Assembly (NCBI GenBank): GCA_016791115.1
Contig: JAEUNL010000035.1
Span: forward strand, 90,828 to 154,827
Origin: Rhodocyclaceae bacterium
GTDB lineage: Bacteria; Pseudomonadota; Gammaproteobacteria; Burkholderiales; Rhodocyclaceae
Direction: 5' to 3'
Length of the DNA stretch: 64,000 nucleotides
Of the stretch, positions 36,671 to 46,552 are shown piece after piece. Every line of letters starts with the position of its first letter. Positions within the stretch are counted from its first letter, which is position 1. The position numbers and the translations under genes are program-made. The notes beneath the pieces were generated by a model. It did no database searches. It saw only the letters and a program-made list of their open reading frames with translations, and was not told the DNA's origin.

Positions 36671-37330
36671 ATGTGCAATCGCTACGTCGCCCCGGATCAG
36701 GCCGCCATCGAGCGCGCCTGGCATATCGGCCGGCACAACCCGTGGCGCGGCGAAGTCGGGGTGTTCCCGCGCAGTCCCGGTCCTTTCCTGCGGTCCGTCG
36801 TCGGTGAGACCGGCATCACTGAACTGGTCGTGGGCCAGTGGGGACTGATTCCGTGGTTCGCCAAGACGCCGAAGCTCAACTATTCCACGAACAACGCGCG
36901 CTTCGAGGAGATCGCCGCCAAGGCCTCGTACAAGCTGGCCTGGCAACGCGAACAACGCTGCATCATCCCTGCCGTCTCGTTCGACGAACCGTGCTGGGAG
37001 AGCGGCAGGAACGTCTGGTGGCGCTTTCGCCGCAAGAATGGTGCGCCCTGGGGCTTGGCCGGGCTGTGGAATGCCTGGACCGACAAGGAAACCGGCGAGA
37101 TCGTCGAGAGCTACACCATGCTGACGATCAATGCCGACGATCACCCGATCATGTCGCGCATGCACAAGCCGGACCCGAAGCTTCCGCCCGATCGGCAGGA
37201 CAAGCGGAGCGTGGTTTCAATCGAAGTGGCGAACATTTGTATCTGGTTGGAGGGGACGAAAGAAGAGGCGTCAAGACTAGTTGCACCGCCGTTAGTCGCT
37301 GTAGTTGATGGAGAACCTGCCGTTGTGTAA
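36671..37330 (+). CDS. SRAP-family protein (YedK/HMCES-like)
   Basis: A 219-residue member of the SOS-response-associated peptidase family, which shields abasic sites in single-stranded DNA by a covalent Cys2 link. Cys2 (MCNRY), Asn75 (TNNARFE) and His in DDHPIMSRMHKP are present. The usual GFYEW region reads SFDEPCWE, with Glu106 in the place of the active Glu, so the loop is divergent. It is adjacent to a membrane-protein gene and 640 bases before cas3. Chromosomal copies are common, so a link to CRISPR is not implied. Confidence 0.85.
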   Translation: MCNRYVAPDQAAIERAWHIGRHNPWRGEVGVFPRSPGPFLRSVVGETGITELVVGQWGLIPWFAKTPKLNYSTNNARFEEIAAKASYKLAWQREQRCIIPAVSFDEPCWESGRNVWWRFRRKNGAPWGLAGLWNAWTDKETGEIVESYTMLTINADDHPIMSRMHKPDPKLPPDRQDKRSVVSIEVANICIWLEGTKEEASRLVAPPLVAVVDGEPAVV

Positions 37331-37968
37331 GCGAAATACACATCCGTGCTCACCGGCCTTCGCGGCCGGAAAGGCTTGCGCCGGCCGGGACTGCTAAGTG
37401 CTGCTGTCTGCAAGACTTCGGAGAATCGTGATGAATTGCGACTCTCCGTTTCAGTTTCGACTGGATGCGACTCACTGCCGCCCTTCAGCTTTCAGGTGGT
37501 TTTTGGGCAGGCCCCTAGGGCGAGGAACCGCACTGCGCGGTACCCACTGACAGTAGGTTCGGCGGGATATGTCATTGATGCATGATCAATGGGCATTGTC
37601 TTCCGAGTCAGTTGCCGCCGGTGAACGTCCTCATACGACAGTCTGCGTAACCGGTGCTCCGCTCTGCAGCCTTGTTGCGAGCAATTGCCTAACGCCCGGG
37701 GGCGTAGATGACGAGCGTCTGATCACGAATCGAGATCAGATTTGCGTTTCAGCCGAGAAACTGAAAGAGAACGACCGCACGAGGAGTGCTGCAAGGTAAG
37801 GTCCGTCTCTTGGAAGCTGAGGCTCATCAGCGTCATCTCGGCGACTTGTGAATTCTATTACCACAGCGATTTCCCACGAGTGCTCCCAAACGGAATAATT
37901 GAGGCACAATTCATGGCAACGGAATTGCCTGATCGATATGCAGACTGAGCCCAGAACGACGCAGGTTT
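37331..37968. other. 638-base gap upstream of cas3
   Basis: No gene is supported. GC content is visibly lower than in the cas genes, and the short open frames lack ribosome-binding sites. It presumably holds the cas promoter; I could not pick a clear one. I looked for the missing C-terminus of the Sir2 gene here and did not see it. Confidence 0.5.
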
Positions 37969-40602
37969 ATGCGCCAAGCTCTTACTGAAACCCTTGCATT
38001 TGGCAAGCTCGATCGCTCGCTCGGTTGTATCGAGTGGCATCCGCTAACCGATCACCTAATGGATGTTGCAGCGGTATTCGAGGCACTCTGTGCGTGCCGC
38101 GGGATCCGCCGATCACTGGAGTCGGCCGCTGGGCGGGTGCTTGACTCGCAGGACATCGCCCGGCTTGCTGCCTTGGTGTTCCTGCATGATCTCGGCAAAG
38201 CCAACGCCGGCTTCCAGGCCAAGCGCTGGCTCGACGCCGAGCGGCCGCGTGGCTTGCTGACGGCTGGCCATTGCGCTGAGGCAATTGCTCTGCTTGATGC
38301 GAGCAACGACCCGCGATTCCCTGACGCACAGGATTTGCTGCTGCAATTGCCAGCAATTGAGATGCTGACCTGGGGAAGTGACGAAGCCCTTGGCAATCTG
38401 TTGCGCGCCAGCATCGCCCACCATGGCCGTCCGATAGCGAATGCTCCGGACTGGCACAACGCCCGCATTCACTGGACTGCACGCGCGGGCTACAACCCAT
38501 CTACACAGCTCGCGCAGATCGGTGCTGCAATGCGGCTTTGCGTGGCAACAGCCTTCACCTTGGGCGGCGCGCTCCTGCCCGAGGCACCACGCTTCGTCCA
38601 CTGCTTCGCGGGTCTCGTGCAACTCGCGGATTGGCTGGGCTCCGATACGCGCTTCTTCCCCTATTCGGAGCTTGGCGAAGACCGCGTCGCGGAAAGCCGC
38701 AAACGCGCGAAACACGCGGTCTTGGCGCTCGGCATCGACGCCAAAGATTGGCGTGACCGGCTGCGTGGGCGTCCTCCCGTGTTCGGCACTGTGTTCAATG
38801 TCCCGTCGCCCCACCACACTCAAGCCGCAATGGCAGATGATCAGCTCGGCCAGGTAGTGGTACTGGAGGCAGAGACTGGCAGCGGCAAGACCGAAGCCGC
38901 GCTGTGGCGCTTTCTTCACCTCTTCGCCCGGGGCGCAGTCGATAGCCTCTTTTTCGCACTGCCAACACGCGTTGCCGCCTCACAGACCTACAAACGGGTG
39001 TGCGCCGCACTCGAACGCGCCTGGCCCGAGGGGGCGCCGGTCGCGGTGCGTGCACTCGCCGGCTACGCTGCCGCCGACGGGGAGACCGCGCTGGCGTTGC
39101 CGGACTTCAAGGTGCTGTGGAGCGACGACCCGTCCGACGCCGAGGCCGGCCGGCGCTGGGCGGGCGAATCGGCCAAGCGCTTCCTCGCCGCGCCGGTCGC
39201 CGTCGGCACGGTGGATCAGGCCCTGCTCAGCACCCTGCAGGTCAAGCACGCCCACCTGCGCCATGCCCTCGCGGCGCGTTCGCTGCTGGTCATCGACGAG
39301 GTGCATGCCTCGGACGCCTACATGGGCGTGCTGATTGAACAACTCATCAACTCACAGACCGCGCTCGGTGGCCACACGTTGCTGCTCTCAGCGACCCTCG
39401 GCGTGGCAGCCCGCGCACGCTACCTTGGCGCGGACAAGCGGGCTGCGCTGCAACTACCCACGCTCGCGCAGGCAAGCAAGTTGCCGTATCCGGCGATCAG
39501 CGACGCTCACGGCCTGCACGAGACGAACGGCGCACGGCGCGAGAAACAGGTTTCTTGGCAGAGGGAGGACGCGATCGACGACCCTCATCGCATCGCCACC
39601 CTGGCACTGGTTGCCGCCGCGCGAGGTGCTCGCGTGCTGGTGATCCGAAACACGGTGCCGGCAGCCGTGGCAACACTCGCGGCGCTGGAAGCCGCGGCGC
39701 CGAACGCGAACTGGCTGTTCCGCCTCGGCGATGTTGTGACGCTGCACCACAGCCGCTTTTCGCGCGAAGACCGTCCCGCCCTGGACGAAGCGGTGGAATC
39801 CCAGCTAGGCAAGGGCCGCCCGAGGGGCCCGCTGATCGTCGTCGGCACCCAGACGCTGGAGCAGAGCCTGGATCTGGACGCCGACTTCCTCATCACCGAT
39901 CTCTGCCCGATGGACGTCCTGCTGCAACGCATCGGCCGCCTACATCGCCACGCGCGGCTGGCCGAGGCAAGGCCGGCGGCCTTCCAGGAGGCACGAGTGG
40001 GGGTGCTCACCCCGGCCGGCGGCGATCTCTCCCCTTGTTTCGCGCGCCCGCGCCATGGGCTCGGGCGCTTTCGCGACGGGGGCGGCGTGTATGCAGATTT
40101 GCGCATCCTGGAAGCAACACGCCGGCTGATCGAAGCCGAGCCCCGTGTCCGCATCCCCGCCGACAACCGCCGGCTCGTCGAATCCGCCACGCATCCGGAG
40201 GCCCTGCAAGCGATCGCAGCGCACGGCAAGGCCTGGGCGATTCACGGCCAGCAGATCGAGGGCGACACCGGCGCGCGCCGCACCAGCGCCAAGCTTGGCC
40301 TGCTGCCGCTGGACCAGGGCTTCGCCGAACTTGCCTTCCCCGACGAGGTGAAGCTCGCCACGCGGCTCGGTGCCGCCGACCGCGTCGTCTGCTTCGACCC
40401 GCCACTGCCCGGCCCCTTTGGCAAGCTCGTACGCGAACTACCGATCCGGCATCACCTGCTGCCCCATGGTCTGTCGCTCGAAGCGCAGCCCGAAGGCATT
40501 ACGGCAGAGCCCGGCGGCTTCCGTTTCCGGCTCGGCGACATGGACTACCGCTACAGCCGCCTCGGCCTCGAACGCCTCCCGCAAACCGACTCCCCGGACT
40601 AA
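37969..40602 (+). CDS. cas3: CRISPR-associated helicase-nuclease Cas3 (type I-E)
   Basis: An 877-residue nuclease-helicase that degrades the DNA marked by Cascade. The N-terminal HD domain has EWHPLTDHLMDVA, FLHDLGKAN, GHCAEA and IAHHGRP. The helicase part has Walker A ETGSGKTEAAL, DEVH box VIDEVHASDAYM, SAT motif LLLSATLG and motif VI QRIGRLHRHAR. The length and gene order fit type I-E. It begins the locus and is followed after 3 bases by cse1, so all eight cas genes likely form one transcript. All key motifs look intact, so interference should work. Confidence 0.95.
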   Translation: MRQALTETLAFGKLDRSLGCIEWHPLTDHLMDVAAVFEALCACRGIRRSLESAAGRVLDSQDIARLAALVFLHDLGKANAGFQAKRWLDAERPRGLLTAGHCAEAIALLDASNDPRFPDAQDLLLQLPAIEMLTWGSDEALGNLLRASIAHHGRPIANAPDWHNARIHWTARAGYNPSTQLAQIGAAMRLCVATAFTLGGALLPEAPRFVHCFAGLVQLADWLGSDTRFFPYSELGEDRVAESRKRAKHAVLALGIDAKDWRDRLRGRPPVFGTVFNVPSPHHTQAAMADDQLGQVVVLEAETGSGKTEAALWRFLHLFARGAVDSLFFALPTRVAASQTYKRVCAALERAWPEGAPVAVRALAGYAAADGETALALPDFKVLWSDDPSDAEAGRRWAGESAKRFLAAPVAVGTVDQALLSTLQVKHAHLRHALAARSLLVIDEVHASDAYMGVLIEQLINSQTALGGHTLLLSATLGVAARARYLGADKRAALQLPTLAQASKLPYPAISDAHGLHETNGARREKQVSWQREDAIDDPHRIATLALVAAARGARVLVIRNTVPAAVATLAALEAAAPNANWLFRLGDVVTLHHSRFSREDRPALDEAVESQLGKGRPRGPLIVVGTQTLEQSLDLDADFLITDLCPMDVLLQRIGRLHRHARLAEARPAAFQEARVGVLTPAGGDLSPCFARPRHGLGRFRDGGGVYADLRILEATRRLIEAEPRVRIPADNRRLVESATHPEALQAIAAHGKAWAIHGQQIEGDTGARRTSAKLGLLPLDQGFAELAFPDEVKLATRLGAADRVVCFDPPLPGPFGKLVRELPIRHHLLPHGLSLEAQPEGITAEPGGFRFRLGDMDYRYSRLGLERLPQTDSPD

Positions 40603-40605
40603 CGC

Positions 40606-42192
40606 ATGGACGCCCCGCTCCTGAACCTGCTCGACGAAGCCCTGATCCGCATCCGCGCCCCCGGCGGCGAGCTCAAACGGTTTTCGCTCCCGGAACTCTT
40701 TGTCGCGCTCGGCTGCGACGCCGTGCGCGATTACCCCGCCCTGCGCCCGCATCAGCGTCATCCCTGGCACGCGCTGCTGGTGCAACTGGCCGCGCTCGCG
40801 CTGCACGAGGCCGGCGAGACCGCGCCCTGGGACAACGCGACCGACTGGCGCGCCGCGCTGCTCGCGCTGACACCCGATCACCCCGACGGCTGCGCTTTCA
40901 GCCTGCTCGCGCCGCACGAGCGGCCCGCGTTCCTGCAAGCGCCGGTGCCGGGTGGCAGGCTCGACGGCTGGAAAGAAATCTGCACACCTGACGCGCTGGA
41001 CATGCTGGTCACCTCGAAGAACCACGATCTCAAGGGCGAGCGGATGCGACGTGCCGATCCCGACGATTGGCTGTTTGCACTGGTGAGCCTGCAGACGCAG
41101 GAAGGTGTATTGGGCAGCGGAAAATACGGCATCTCGCGAATGAACAGCGGCTATGGAAACAGACCCGCAGTCGGAGTTTCACCTCCAGGAGCCGCAGGCG
41201 CCCATTGGCGCCGCGATCTACAGTCAGTTCTCGATGCTCGCTCGGGAATAGCTGGCGATTTCGGGCTTCGTGAGGCTGGTGGCATATCGTTGCTTTGGGT
41301 AGCAACCTGGGACGGAACTACGAGCCTTCCGTTTGCTGAACTTGATCCGTTCTACATTGAGATCTGTCGGCGCGTTCGGCTTGAGTCAGGGGTGGGCAAC
41401 GGCATTTGTGCCTACGACTCGACGAGCAAAGCGAAACGCGTAAGCGTTGGCGAGGACCAAAAAGGCAAGACCGGCGACCCTTGGGTTCCCATCAACCTTG
41501 AGGAAGACAAAGCGCTAAACCTCCCCGCCGGCGGATTCGACTACAGCCTTTGTGTCGATATCCTTTGGGGAGGCAAATTCCGACGGACCGTTTCACAGAC
41601 GCTTCGTCCTGATGACTCGTCGTCCGGCAACAGCTTCTTGGCGCGAGGCCTCGTGCGTGGAAATGGCAAGACGGAGGGCTACCATGAGCGCCGCATCCCG
41701 CTCACGAAGAAGGCGATCGGCTTCCTGAGAAGTGGGGACACCGATGTTCCGGCGACCATCGCCGCCGCGCGGGTGAAAGACGTGGCGACAATGCGCGGCT
41801 CCGTGCTACGCACCGCGCTCTTCTACCTGCTCGAGGCGGGCACCGAGACGATCGTCTTCGACCGTCGCACGACCAAGCACCAGATCGAGCCGTTCCTACA
41901 AGCCTTTGAACGGGCCGAGGACGCCCGCTTCTTCGATGACCTGAACCGTGAAATCGAGGCCGACAACGCCAACGCCGAACGCCTAGCCTGGCTGCTCGGC
42001 CTCGCCGGCCGCGCCGAGACGGTGTTGCGCCGTGCATTCGTGATCGGTCCGCAATGCGGCGAGCGCCGCTACCGCGCGCGGTCGAAGGCGCTGTCCTACT
42101 TTCACGGCGCCCTGCGTGGCGACAAGTATTTCCCCGCACTCGCACAGCAGCTCCGCACTCAGCCCGCGGTAGAGGAGGCCGCTCATGACTGA
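40606..42192 (+). CDS. cse1: Cascade large subunit Cse1 (Cas8e)
   Basis: A 528-residue large subunit that reads the PAM and helps unwind target DNA. N-terminal region with FSLPELFVALG and HPWHALLVQLAALALHEAG; RLDGWKEICTPDALDMLVTSKNHD in the middle; a C-terminal helical bundle. The central stretch (about 41150-41700) has a much lower GC content (about 53-57% in sampled 60-base blocks against 78% in a flanking block), which looks like a replaced segment. It overlaps cse2 by 8 bases. Confidence 0.9.
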   Translation: MDAPLLNLLDEALIRIRAPGGELKRFSLPELFVALGCDAVRDYPALRPHQRHPWHALLVQLAALALHEAGETAPWDNATDWRAALLALTPDHPDGCAFSLLAPHERPAFLQAPVPGGRLDGWKEICTPDALDMLVTSKNHDLKGERMRRADPDDWLFALVSLQTQEGVLGSGKYGISRMNSGYGNRPAVGVSPPGAAGAHWRRDLQSVLDARSGIAGDFGLREAGGISLLWVATWDGTTSLPFAELDPFYIEICRRVRLESGVGNGICAYDSTSKAKRVSVGEDQKGKTGDPWVPINLEEDKALNLPAGGFDYSLCVDILWGGKFRRTVSQTLRPDDSSSGNSFLARGLVRGNGKTEGYHERRIPLTKKAIGFLRSGDTDVPATIAAARVKDVATMRGSVLRTALFYLLEAGTETIVFDRRTTKHQIEPFLQAFERAEDARFFDDLNREIEADNANAERLAWLLGLAGRAETVLRRAFVIGPQCGERRYRARSKALSYFHGALRGDKYFPALAQQLRTQPAVEEAAHD

Positions 42193-42715
42193 ACCCGACA
42201 AGACATCTCCGGCATCGCCACTCGCACGCCTTGCGCAGGTCATTGCGCGGTCGCAGCGACACCGCGGCGACACGAACGCCCTCGACAAGGGCGAACAGGC
42301 TGCGCTCGCGCGCCTCGACCCCGACGCTCTGCGCCCTCATCAGGTTGGCGCCCTGGCCCGCGCACTGGTGCTGGCCGGCATCGAGCCTGACGACTGGCGG
42401 CCTGAGACGTGGCAGCGATGGGCCTTGATCGCGCATGGCATGGCGCTCGCCGGTCACGATGGCGGCGGCCGTTTGGGCGCCCAACTCGCCCGCGCCGAGG
42501 TGTCGGAGAGCCGCGTCACGCGCCTGTTGACCGCCCGCGGCGACGCTTTCCGCCAACAGGTGCCGCGCCTGCTGCGCCTGATGGCGAGCCGCGGTCTGGC
42601 ACCCAACTGGCTGGAATTCGGCACGCTGATCCTCGCCACCGACCGCGACGAGCCACGCGCGGAAACAGTACGTCTGCGCATCGCCGGCACTTACTACGCC
42701 ACCGCCAAGCCCTGA
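42185..42715 (+). CDS. cse2: Cascade small subunit Cse2
   Basis: A 176-residue all-helical small subunit that stabilises the non-target strand and the RNA-DNA hybrid. The family is variable; RGDTNALDKGEQAALARLD and the length support the call along with position between cse1 and cas7. It starts inside the last codons of cse1. Confidence 0.88.
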   Translation: MTEPDKTSPASPLARLAQVIARSQRHRGDTNALDKGEQAALARLDPDALRPHQVGALARALVLAGIEPDDWRPETWQRWALIAHGMALAGHDGGGRLGAQLARAEVSESRVTRLLTARGDAFRQQVPRLLRLMASRGLAPNWLEFGTLILATDRDEPRAETVRLRIAGTYYATAKP

Positions 42716-42751
42716 ACAAACCCACTCAACGATCACGCCCAGGACGCCGCC

Positions 42752-43936
42752 ATGAGCCTTCCACGTTTCATCCAGATCCACACCCTGCACACCTATCCCG
42801 CCGCCCTGCTCAATCGTGACGACGCCGGGCTCGCGAAGCGCCTGCCCTACGGCGGCGCTGTCCGCACCCGCATCTCCTCGCAGTGCCTCAAGCGTCACTG
42901 GCGTGTGGCGGACGACGCGTTCGCGCTGGCCAACCTGGGCGCACCGATGGCCACGCGTACCCGCTATGTCGCCGAGCTGGTGCGCCAACGGCTGGTGGAG
43001 CAAGGCATCGACGAGCCGCGCGCCTTCGCCACGGCCGAGGCCCTGCTCGAAGCCCTGTTTGGCGACAAGGCCGACAAGAAGAAAGAAGGCGCCAAGGCGC
43101 TGCAAACCGGCCAGGCCGTGCTCTTCGGCAATGAGGAGATCGCCTACTTCACCCGCCGCTGCCGCGACATCGCCAGCGACTTCGCCGAGCCGGCAGCAAT
43201 CAAGGCCGAGATTGCGAAGTTCCTGAAGGAAGAAAAGAAGAACATCGAGACGATGAAGCTCGGCAGCGGGTTGGAGTCGGCGCTGTTCGGCCGTATGGTG
43301 ACCTCCGACGTGCTCGCCAATCGCGACGCCTCGGTTTCAGTCGCACATGCCTTCACGGTGCACGAGGCGCAGGTCGAAAACGACTACTTCACCGTGGTCG
43401 ATGACTTCCCCCAAGAGGATGATGGTGCCGGCTCGGCCGGCATCTTCGACACCGAACTCACCTCGGGCCTCTACTACGGCTATGTGGTGGTCGATGTGCC
43501 GCAGCTCGTCGCCAACCTCGAAGGCATAGCCCCGAAGGATGCCTTCGCGATCAATGCCGACAAGCGCGAGCTGGCCGGCGAGGTGACGCAGCACCTGCTG
43601 CACCTCATCGCCACCGTGAGCCCCGGTGCCAAGCGCGGCTCCACAGCCCCCTACGACTGGGCCAAGTTCGTGCTGGTCGAAGCCGGCGACTGGCAGCCGC
43701 GAACCCTCGCCGCCGCCTTCCACGATCCCCTGCCGCTCAAGGGCGATGCGCCGATCCGCACCCGCGCCGCCGGCAAACTCGCGGCGGAACTCAGCGCGCT
43801 GGACTCCGCCTACGGCATGCCGACGGCGCGCCGCTTCCTGGCCCTCGACGAGGTGGCCATGCCCGGCGCCGAGCGCGCGACCTTGAGCCAGCTCGGCGAA
43901 TGGGTGACGCAGACCGTGCGGGCGGGCGAGTGCTGA
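42752..43936 (+). CDS. cas7: Cascade backbone subunit Cas7e (Cse4/CasC)
   Basis: A 394-residue RNA-binding protein; several copies coat the crRNA spacer. The start FIQIHTLHTYPAALLNRDDAGLAKRLPYGG and SSQCLKRHWR are diagnostic of the family. A Lys-rich insert (KKEGAKALQTG, KEEKKNIETMK) lies in the middle. It sits 36 bases after cse2 and one base before cas5. Confidence 0.96.
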   Translation: MSLPRFIQIHTLHTYPAALLNRDDAGLAKRLPYGGAVRTRISSQCLKRHWRVADDAFALANLGAPMATRTRYVAELVRQRLVEQGIDEPRAFATAEALLEALFGDKADKKKEGAKALQTGQAVLFGNEEIAYFTRRCRDIASDFAEPAAIKAEIAKFLKEEKKNIETMKLGSGLESALFGRMVTSDVLANRDASVSVAHAFTVHEAQVENDYFTVVDDFPQEDDGAGSAGIFDTELTSGLYYGYVVVDVPQLVANLEGIAPKDAFAINADKRELAGEVTQHLLHLIATVSPGAKRGSTAPYDWAKFVLVEAGDWQPRTLAAAFHDPLPLKGDAPIRTRAAGKLAAELSALDSAYGMPTARRFLALDEVAMPGAERATLSQLGEWVTQTVRAGEC

Positions 43937-43937
43937 A

Positions 43938-44669
43938 ATGGCCCGCCACCTCCTGCTGCGCCTCGAAGGCCCGCTGATGGCCTTCGGCGGCGAGACCATC
44001 GACAGCCTGGGCGTGATCCGCGACTTCCCGGCACAGTCCATGCTGACCGGGCTCATCGCCAACGCCCTGGGCTGGCGGCGTGAAGACACCGCGGCGCACG
44101 AACGGCTGCAGGCGCGGCTAGTGTTCGGCACGCGGCTCGATCGACCAGGCGAGCATATTACCGAGTATCAGACTGCACGCTTGCTCCAGGACGACGCTGG
44201 ATGGACTACACATGGCAAACCTGAAGGACGGGAACCTAGTCCGTCCTACAAGACTGATCGCCAAGGTGTGAAGTCGCTGACCCTTCAGCGCTATCGCGAC
44301 CACCTCGCCGATGCCGCCGTGCATATTGCTCTTCGCCTCGAACCAGCCGACGAATCGCCAAGCCTGGACCACGTCGCCATGGCCCTGCAGCGCCCCTTCC
44401 GTCCGCTCTTCCTGGGCCGCAAACCCTGTCTGCCGGCTTCGCCCTTGTTCGCTGGCTGGATCGACGCGCCCGGCGTGCTGGATGCTTTGCGCGAAGCCGC
44501 ACCGCTTGCGGACAACCCCCGCCCCCGGGTGTCCTGGCCCGAGGGCGAGGGCGAGCTGGCGGGCAGCCGCCGCGTCGACCTGTGCGACGAGCGCAACTGG
44601 ACCAGCGGCGTACATGGCGGCTGGCGCCCGGTGCGCGAAGGCAGCCTCGGGAAAGAGGCGGCGGCATGA
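43938..44669 (+). CDS. cas5: Cascade subunit Cas5e (CasD)
   Basis: A 243-residue RAMP-family protein that caps the 5' handle of the crRNA. N-terminal LLLRLEGPLMAFGGETIDSLG and the glycine-rich C-terminal region are typical of Cas5e. Its stop overlaps the start of cas6e (ATGA). Confidence 0.93.
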   Translation: MARHLLLRLEGPLMAFGGETIDSLGVIRDFPAQSMLTGLIANALGWRREDTAAHERLQARLVFGTRLDRPGEHITEYQTARLLQDDAGWTTHGKPEGREPSPSYKTDRQGVKSLTLQRYRDHLADAAVHIALRLEPADESPSLDHVAMALQRPFRPLFLGRKPCLPASPLFAGWIDAPGVLDALREAAPLADNPRPRVSWPEGEGELAGSRRVDLCDERNWTSGVHGGWRPVREGSLGKEAAA

Positions 44670-45382
44670 AGCTCACCCTGATGCAATGCCATCCCGACCC
44701 GCGCCGGCTCGCCGCCTGGGCGACGCGCTTCGGCCTCACGGCGGGCGGCGACGACCTCGGCTATGCGCTGCACACCCTGCTCGCCACCGCCTTCGGCGAG
44801 GCCGCCCCCAAGCCCTTCAGGCATTTTGGCGATACGCGTGGCCTCCTCGCTTACACCACGGAAGCGGCCGAACACCTCGAAATCGTCGCACAGACGGCCG
44901 CCCCGGAAGTCCACGCCACGCTCGGGCTGGAGCGTTTGGCCACGCGCAGCTTCCCGACCGAGTGGGCGACGGGCCGGCGCCTGGGCTTCGAGCTGCGCGT
45001 GCGTCCGGTGCTGAGGACCAACGAAGGCCGCGAGCGCGATGTCTTCCTCGCCACAATCGACAAACGCGGCGCGGCAGAAGGCGAGCTGTCGCGCGAAGCG
45101 GTTTATGCCGACTGGCTGGCGAAGGAGCTTGCGCGCGACGCTGCAGCGAACATCGAACGCGTGCAACTCGAAGGCTTCCGGCTCACGGCCAGCTTGCGCA
45201 AGGGCATTGCCGCCGAAGGCAAGCGGCCGGCGCGGCGCGTAGCCGGGCCCGACGCGCTGTTCTCAGGCGAACTCACCGTCGGTAACCCCGCCGGCTTCGC
45301 GGCCCTGCTCGCGCGTGGCGTCGGCCGCCACCGCGCCTTCGGCTTCGGCATGCTGCTCCTGCGCCCGTCCGCCGCATGCTGA
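44666..45382 (+). CDS. cas6e: crRNA endoribonuclease Cas6e (CasE)
   Basis: A 238-residue endonuclease that cuts the precursor RNA at the base of each repeat hairpin and stays bound to it. The C-terminal glycine-rich loop (GVGRHRAFGFGMLLLRP) is the family signature. ATG at 44666 is chosen since it couples to the cas5 stop; a longer frame upstream overlaps cas5 out of frame. It overlaps cas1 by 7 bases. Confidence 0.93.
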   Translation: MKLTLMQCHPDPRRLAAWATRFGLTAGGDDLGYALHTLLATAFGEAAPKPFRHFGDTRGLLAYTTEAAEHLEIVAQTAAPEVHATLGLERLATRSFPTEWATGRRLGFELRVRPVLRTNEGRERDVFLATIDKRGAAEGELSREAVYADWLAKELARDAAANIERVQLEGFRLTASLRKGIAAEGKRPARRVAGPDALFSGELTVGNPAGFAALLARGVGRHRAFGFGMLLLRPSAAC

Positions 45383-46269
45383 AAGGCCGCCTGGGGCTGG
45401 AGAGCGCCCGCATCCCGCATGCCGACCGTCACGGCCTGCTGTGGCTGGAGCGCGGCGAACTGTGCGTGATCGACGGCTGCCTGCACTTCCTTGCCGGCAA
45501 GGACAGCCTTACGCCCCACGTCGACCAGATCCCGCACCAGGCGGTGTCGATGATCCTGCTCGGCCCCGGCAGCAGCGTCACTCATGACGCGCTGCGCCAG
45601 CTCGCCCGCCACGGCACCTTGCTGGCCGCGGTTGGCGTCGATGGCGTGCGCAGCTACACCGCGCCGCCGCTCCTGCCCGACCGCTCCGACATCGCGCGCC
45701 GGCAAGCCGAGATGTGGGGCAACCCGCGCCGGCGCATCGCCGTGGCCCGCCGCATGTACGCGCTGCGCCTCGGCGAGGTGCTGCCGCACCGTGACCTCGA
45801 CACCCTGCGCGGCATTGAGGGCTCGCGCGTGAAGACCTTGTACCGGCTCACCGCCGAGCGCTACCGCATCCCCTGGAACGGGCGCCACTACGACCGCGCC
45901 GACCCCGAGGCGGCCGACGCACCCAACCAAGCGATCAACCACGCCGCCACCGCCGTCCAGGCCGCCGCGGCCATCGCCGTGCAGTCGGTCGCCGCCATCC
46001 CGCAACTGGGTTTCATCCACGAGGATTCCGGCCAGTCCTTCGTGCTCGACATCGCCGATCTCTACCGCGACGCCATCACCCTGCCCATCGCCTTCGCCGC
46101 CGCCCGCCGCGCCCTCGACGGCGCGCCCGACTCGATCGACCGGCTGGTGCGCCGCGAAGCCGCCACCGTGTTCCGCCGGCAGACAGTCATCCCGTCCATG
46201 ATCGACAGCATCAAGACCGTCCTGCGCATGGAGGAAAGCGATGCCGCTGGTCGTCGTGGTGACGAATGA
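45376..46269 (+). CDS. cas1: CRISPR integrase Cas1
   Basis: A 297-residue integrase that, with Cas2, inserts new spacers. The catalytic residues are in place: Glu148 (GIEGSRVK), His215 and Asp228 (GFIHEDSGQSFVLDIADLYR, with Asp225 also conserved). Its 3' end overlaps the cas2 start by 29 bases, as in other type I-E loci. The active site is intact, so adaptation should be possible. Confidence 0.97.
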   Translation: MLKGRLGLESARIPHADRHGLLWLERGELCVIDGCLHFLAGKDSLTPHVDQIPHQAVSMILLGPGSSVTHDALRQLARHGTLLAAVGVDGVRSYTAPPLLPDRSDIARRQAEMWGNPRRRIAVARRMYALRLGEVLPHRDLDTLRGIEGSRVKTLYRLTAERYRIPWNGRHYDRADPEAADAPNQAINHAATAVQAAAAIAVQSVAAIPQLGFIHEDSGQSFVLDIADLYRDAITLPIAFAAARRALDGAPDSIDRLVRREAATVFRRQTVIPSMIDSIKTVLRMEESDAAGRRGDE

Positions 46270-46552
46270 CGTCGCCGACCGCTTCCGCGGCTTTCTCGCT
46301 TCGGTGATGCTCGAAATCGCCCCCGCGGTCTACATCTCGCCGCGGATGACCAAGGGCGTGCGCGAACGAACCTGGAAGGTGCTGACCGACTGGCACGACG
46401 CCGAACCGCGCGGCAGCGTCGTCATGGTCTGGCGCGACAACAACGAAACCGGCGGCGTGGGCCTCGCCCATCTGGGCATCCCGCCCCGCGAACTTGTCGA
46501 GGTCGATAACATGTGGCTCGTGCGTACTCGACGAAATCGCTGGGATCTTTAA
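46241..46552 (+). CDS. cas2: Cas2e
   Basis: A 103-residue Cas2 of the I-E subtype, which bridges two Cas1 dimers and measures the spacer. The family start MPLVVVVTNDVADRFRGFLA and MVWRDNNETGG are clear. It overlaps cas1 and is followed by the leader and the array. Confidence 0.95.
   Translation: MPLVVVVTNDVADRFRGFLASVMLEIAPAVYISPRMTKGVRERTWKVLTDWHDAEPRGSVVMVWRDNNETGGVGLAHLGIPPRELVEVDNMWLVRTRRNRWDL

Noticed and set aside
36424..37165. Antisense frames over the membrane-protein and SRAP genes
   Set aside because: The plus-strand genes have clear motifs and Shine-Dalgarno sites; the antisense products show none.
37346..37799. Short plus-strand open frames between the SRAP gene and cas3
   Set aside because: No ribosome-binding site, overlapping frames and no recognisable content. 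Kept only as a gap note.
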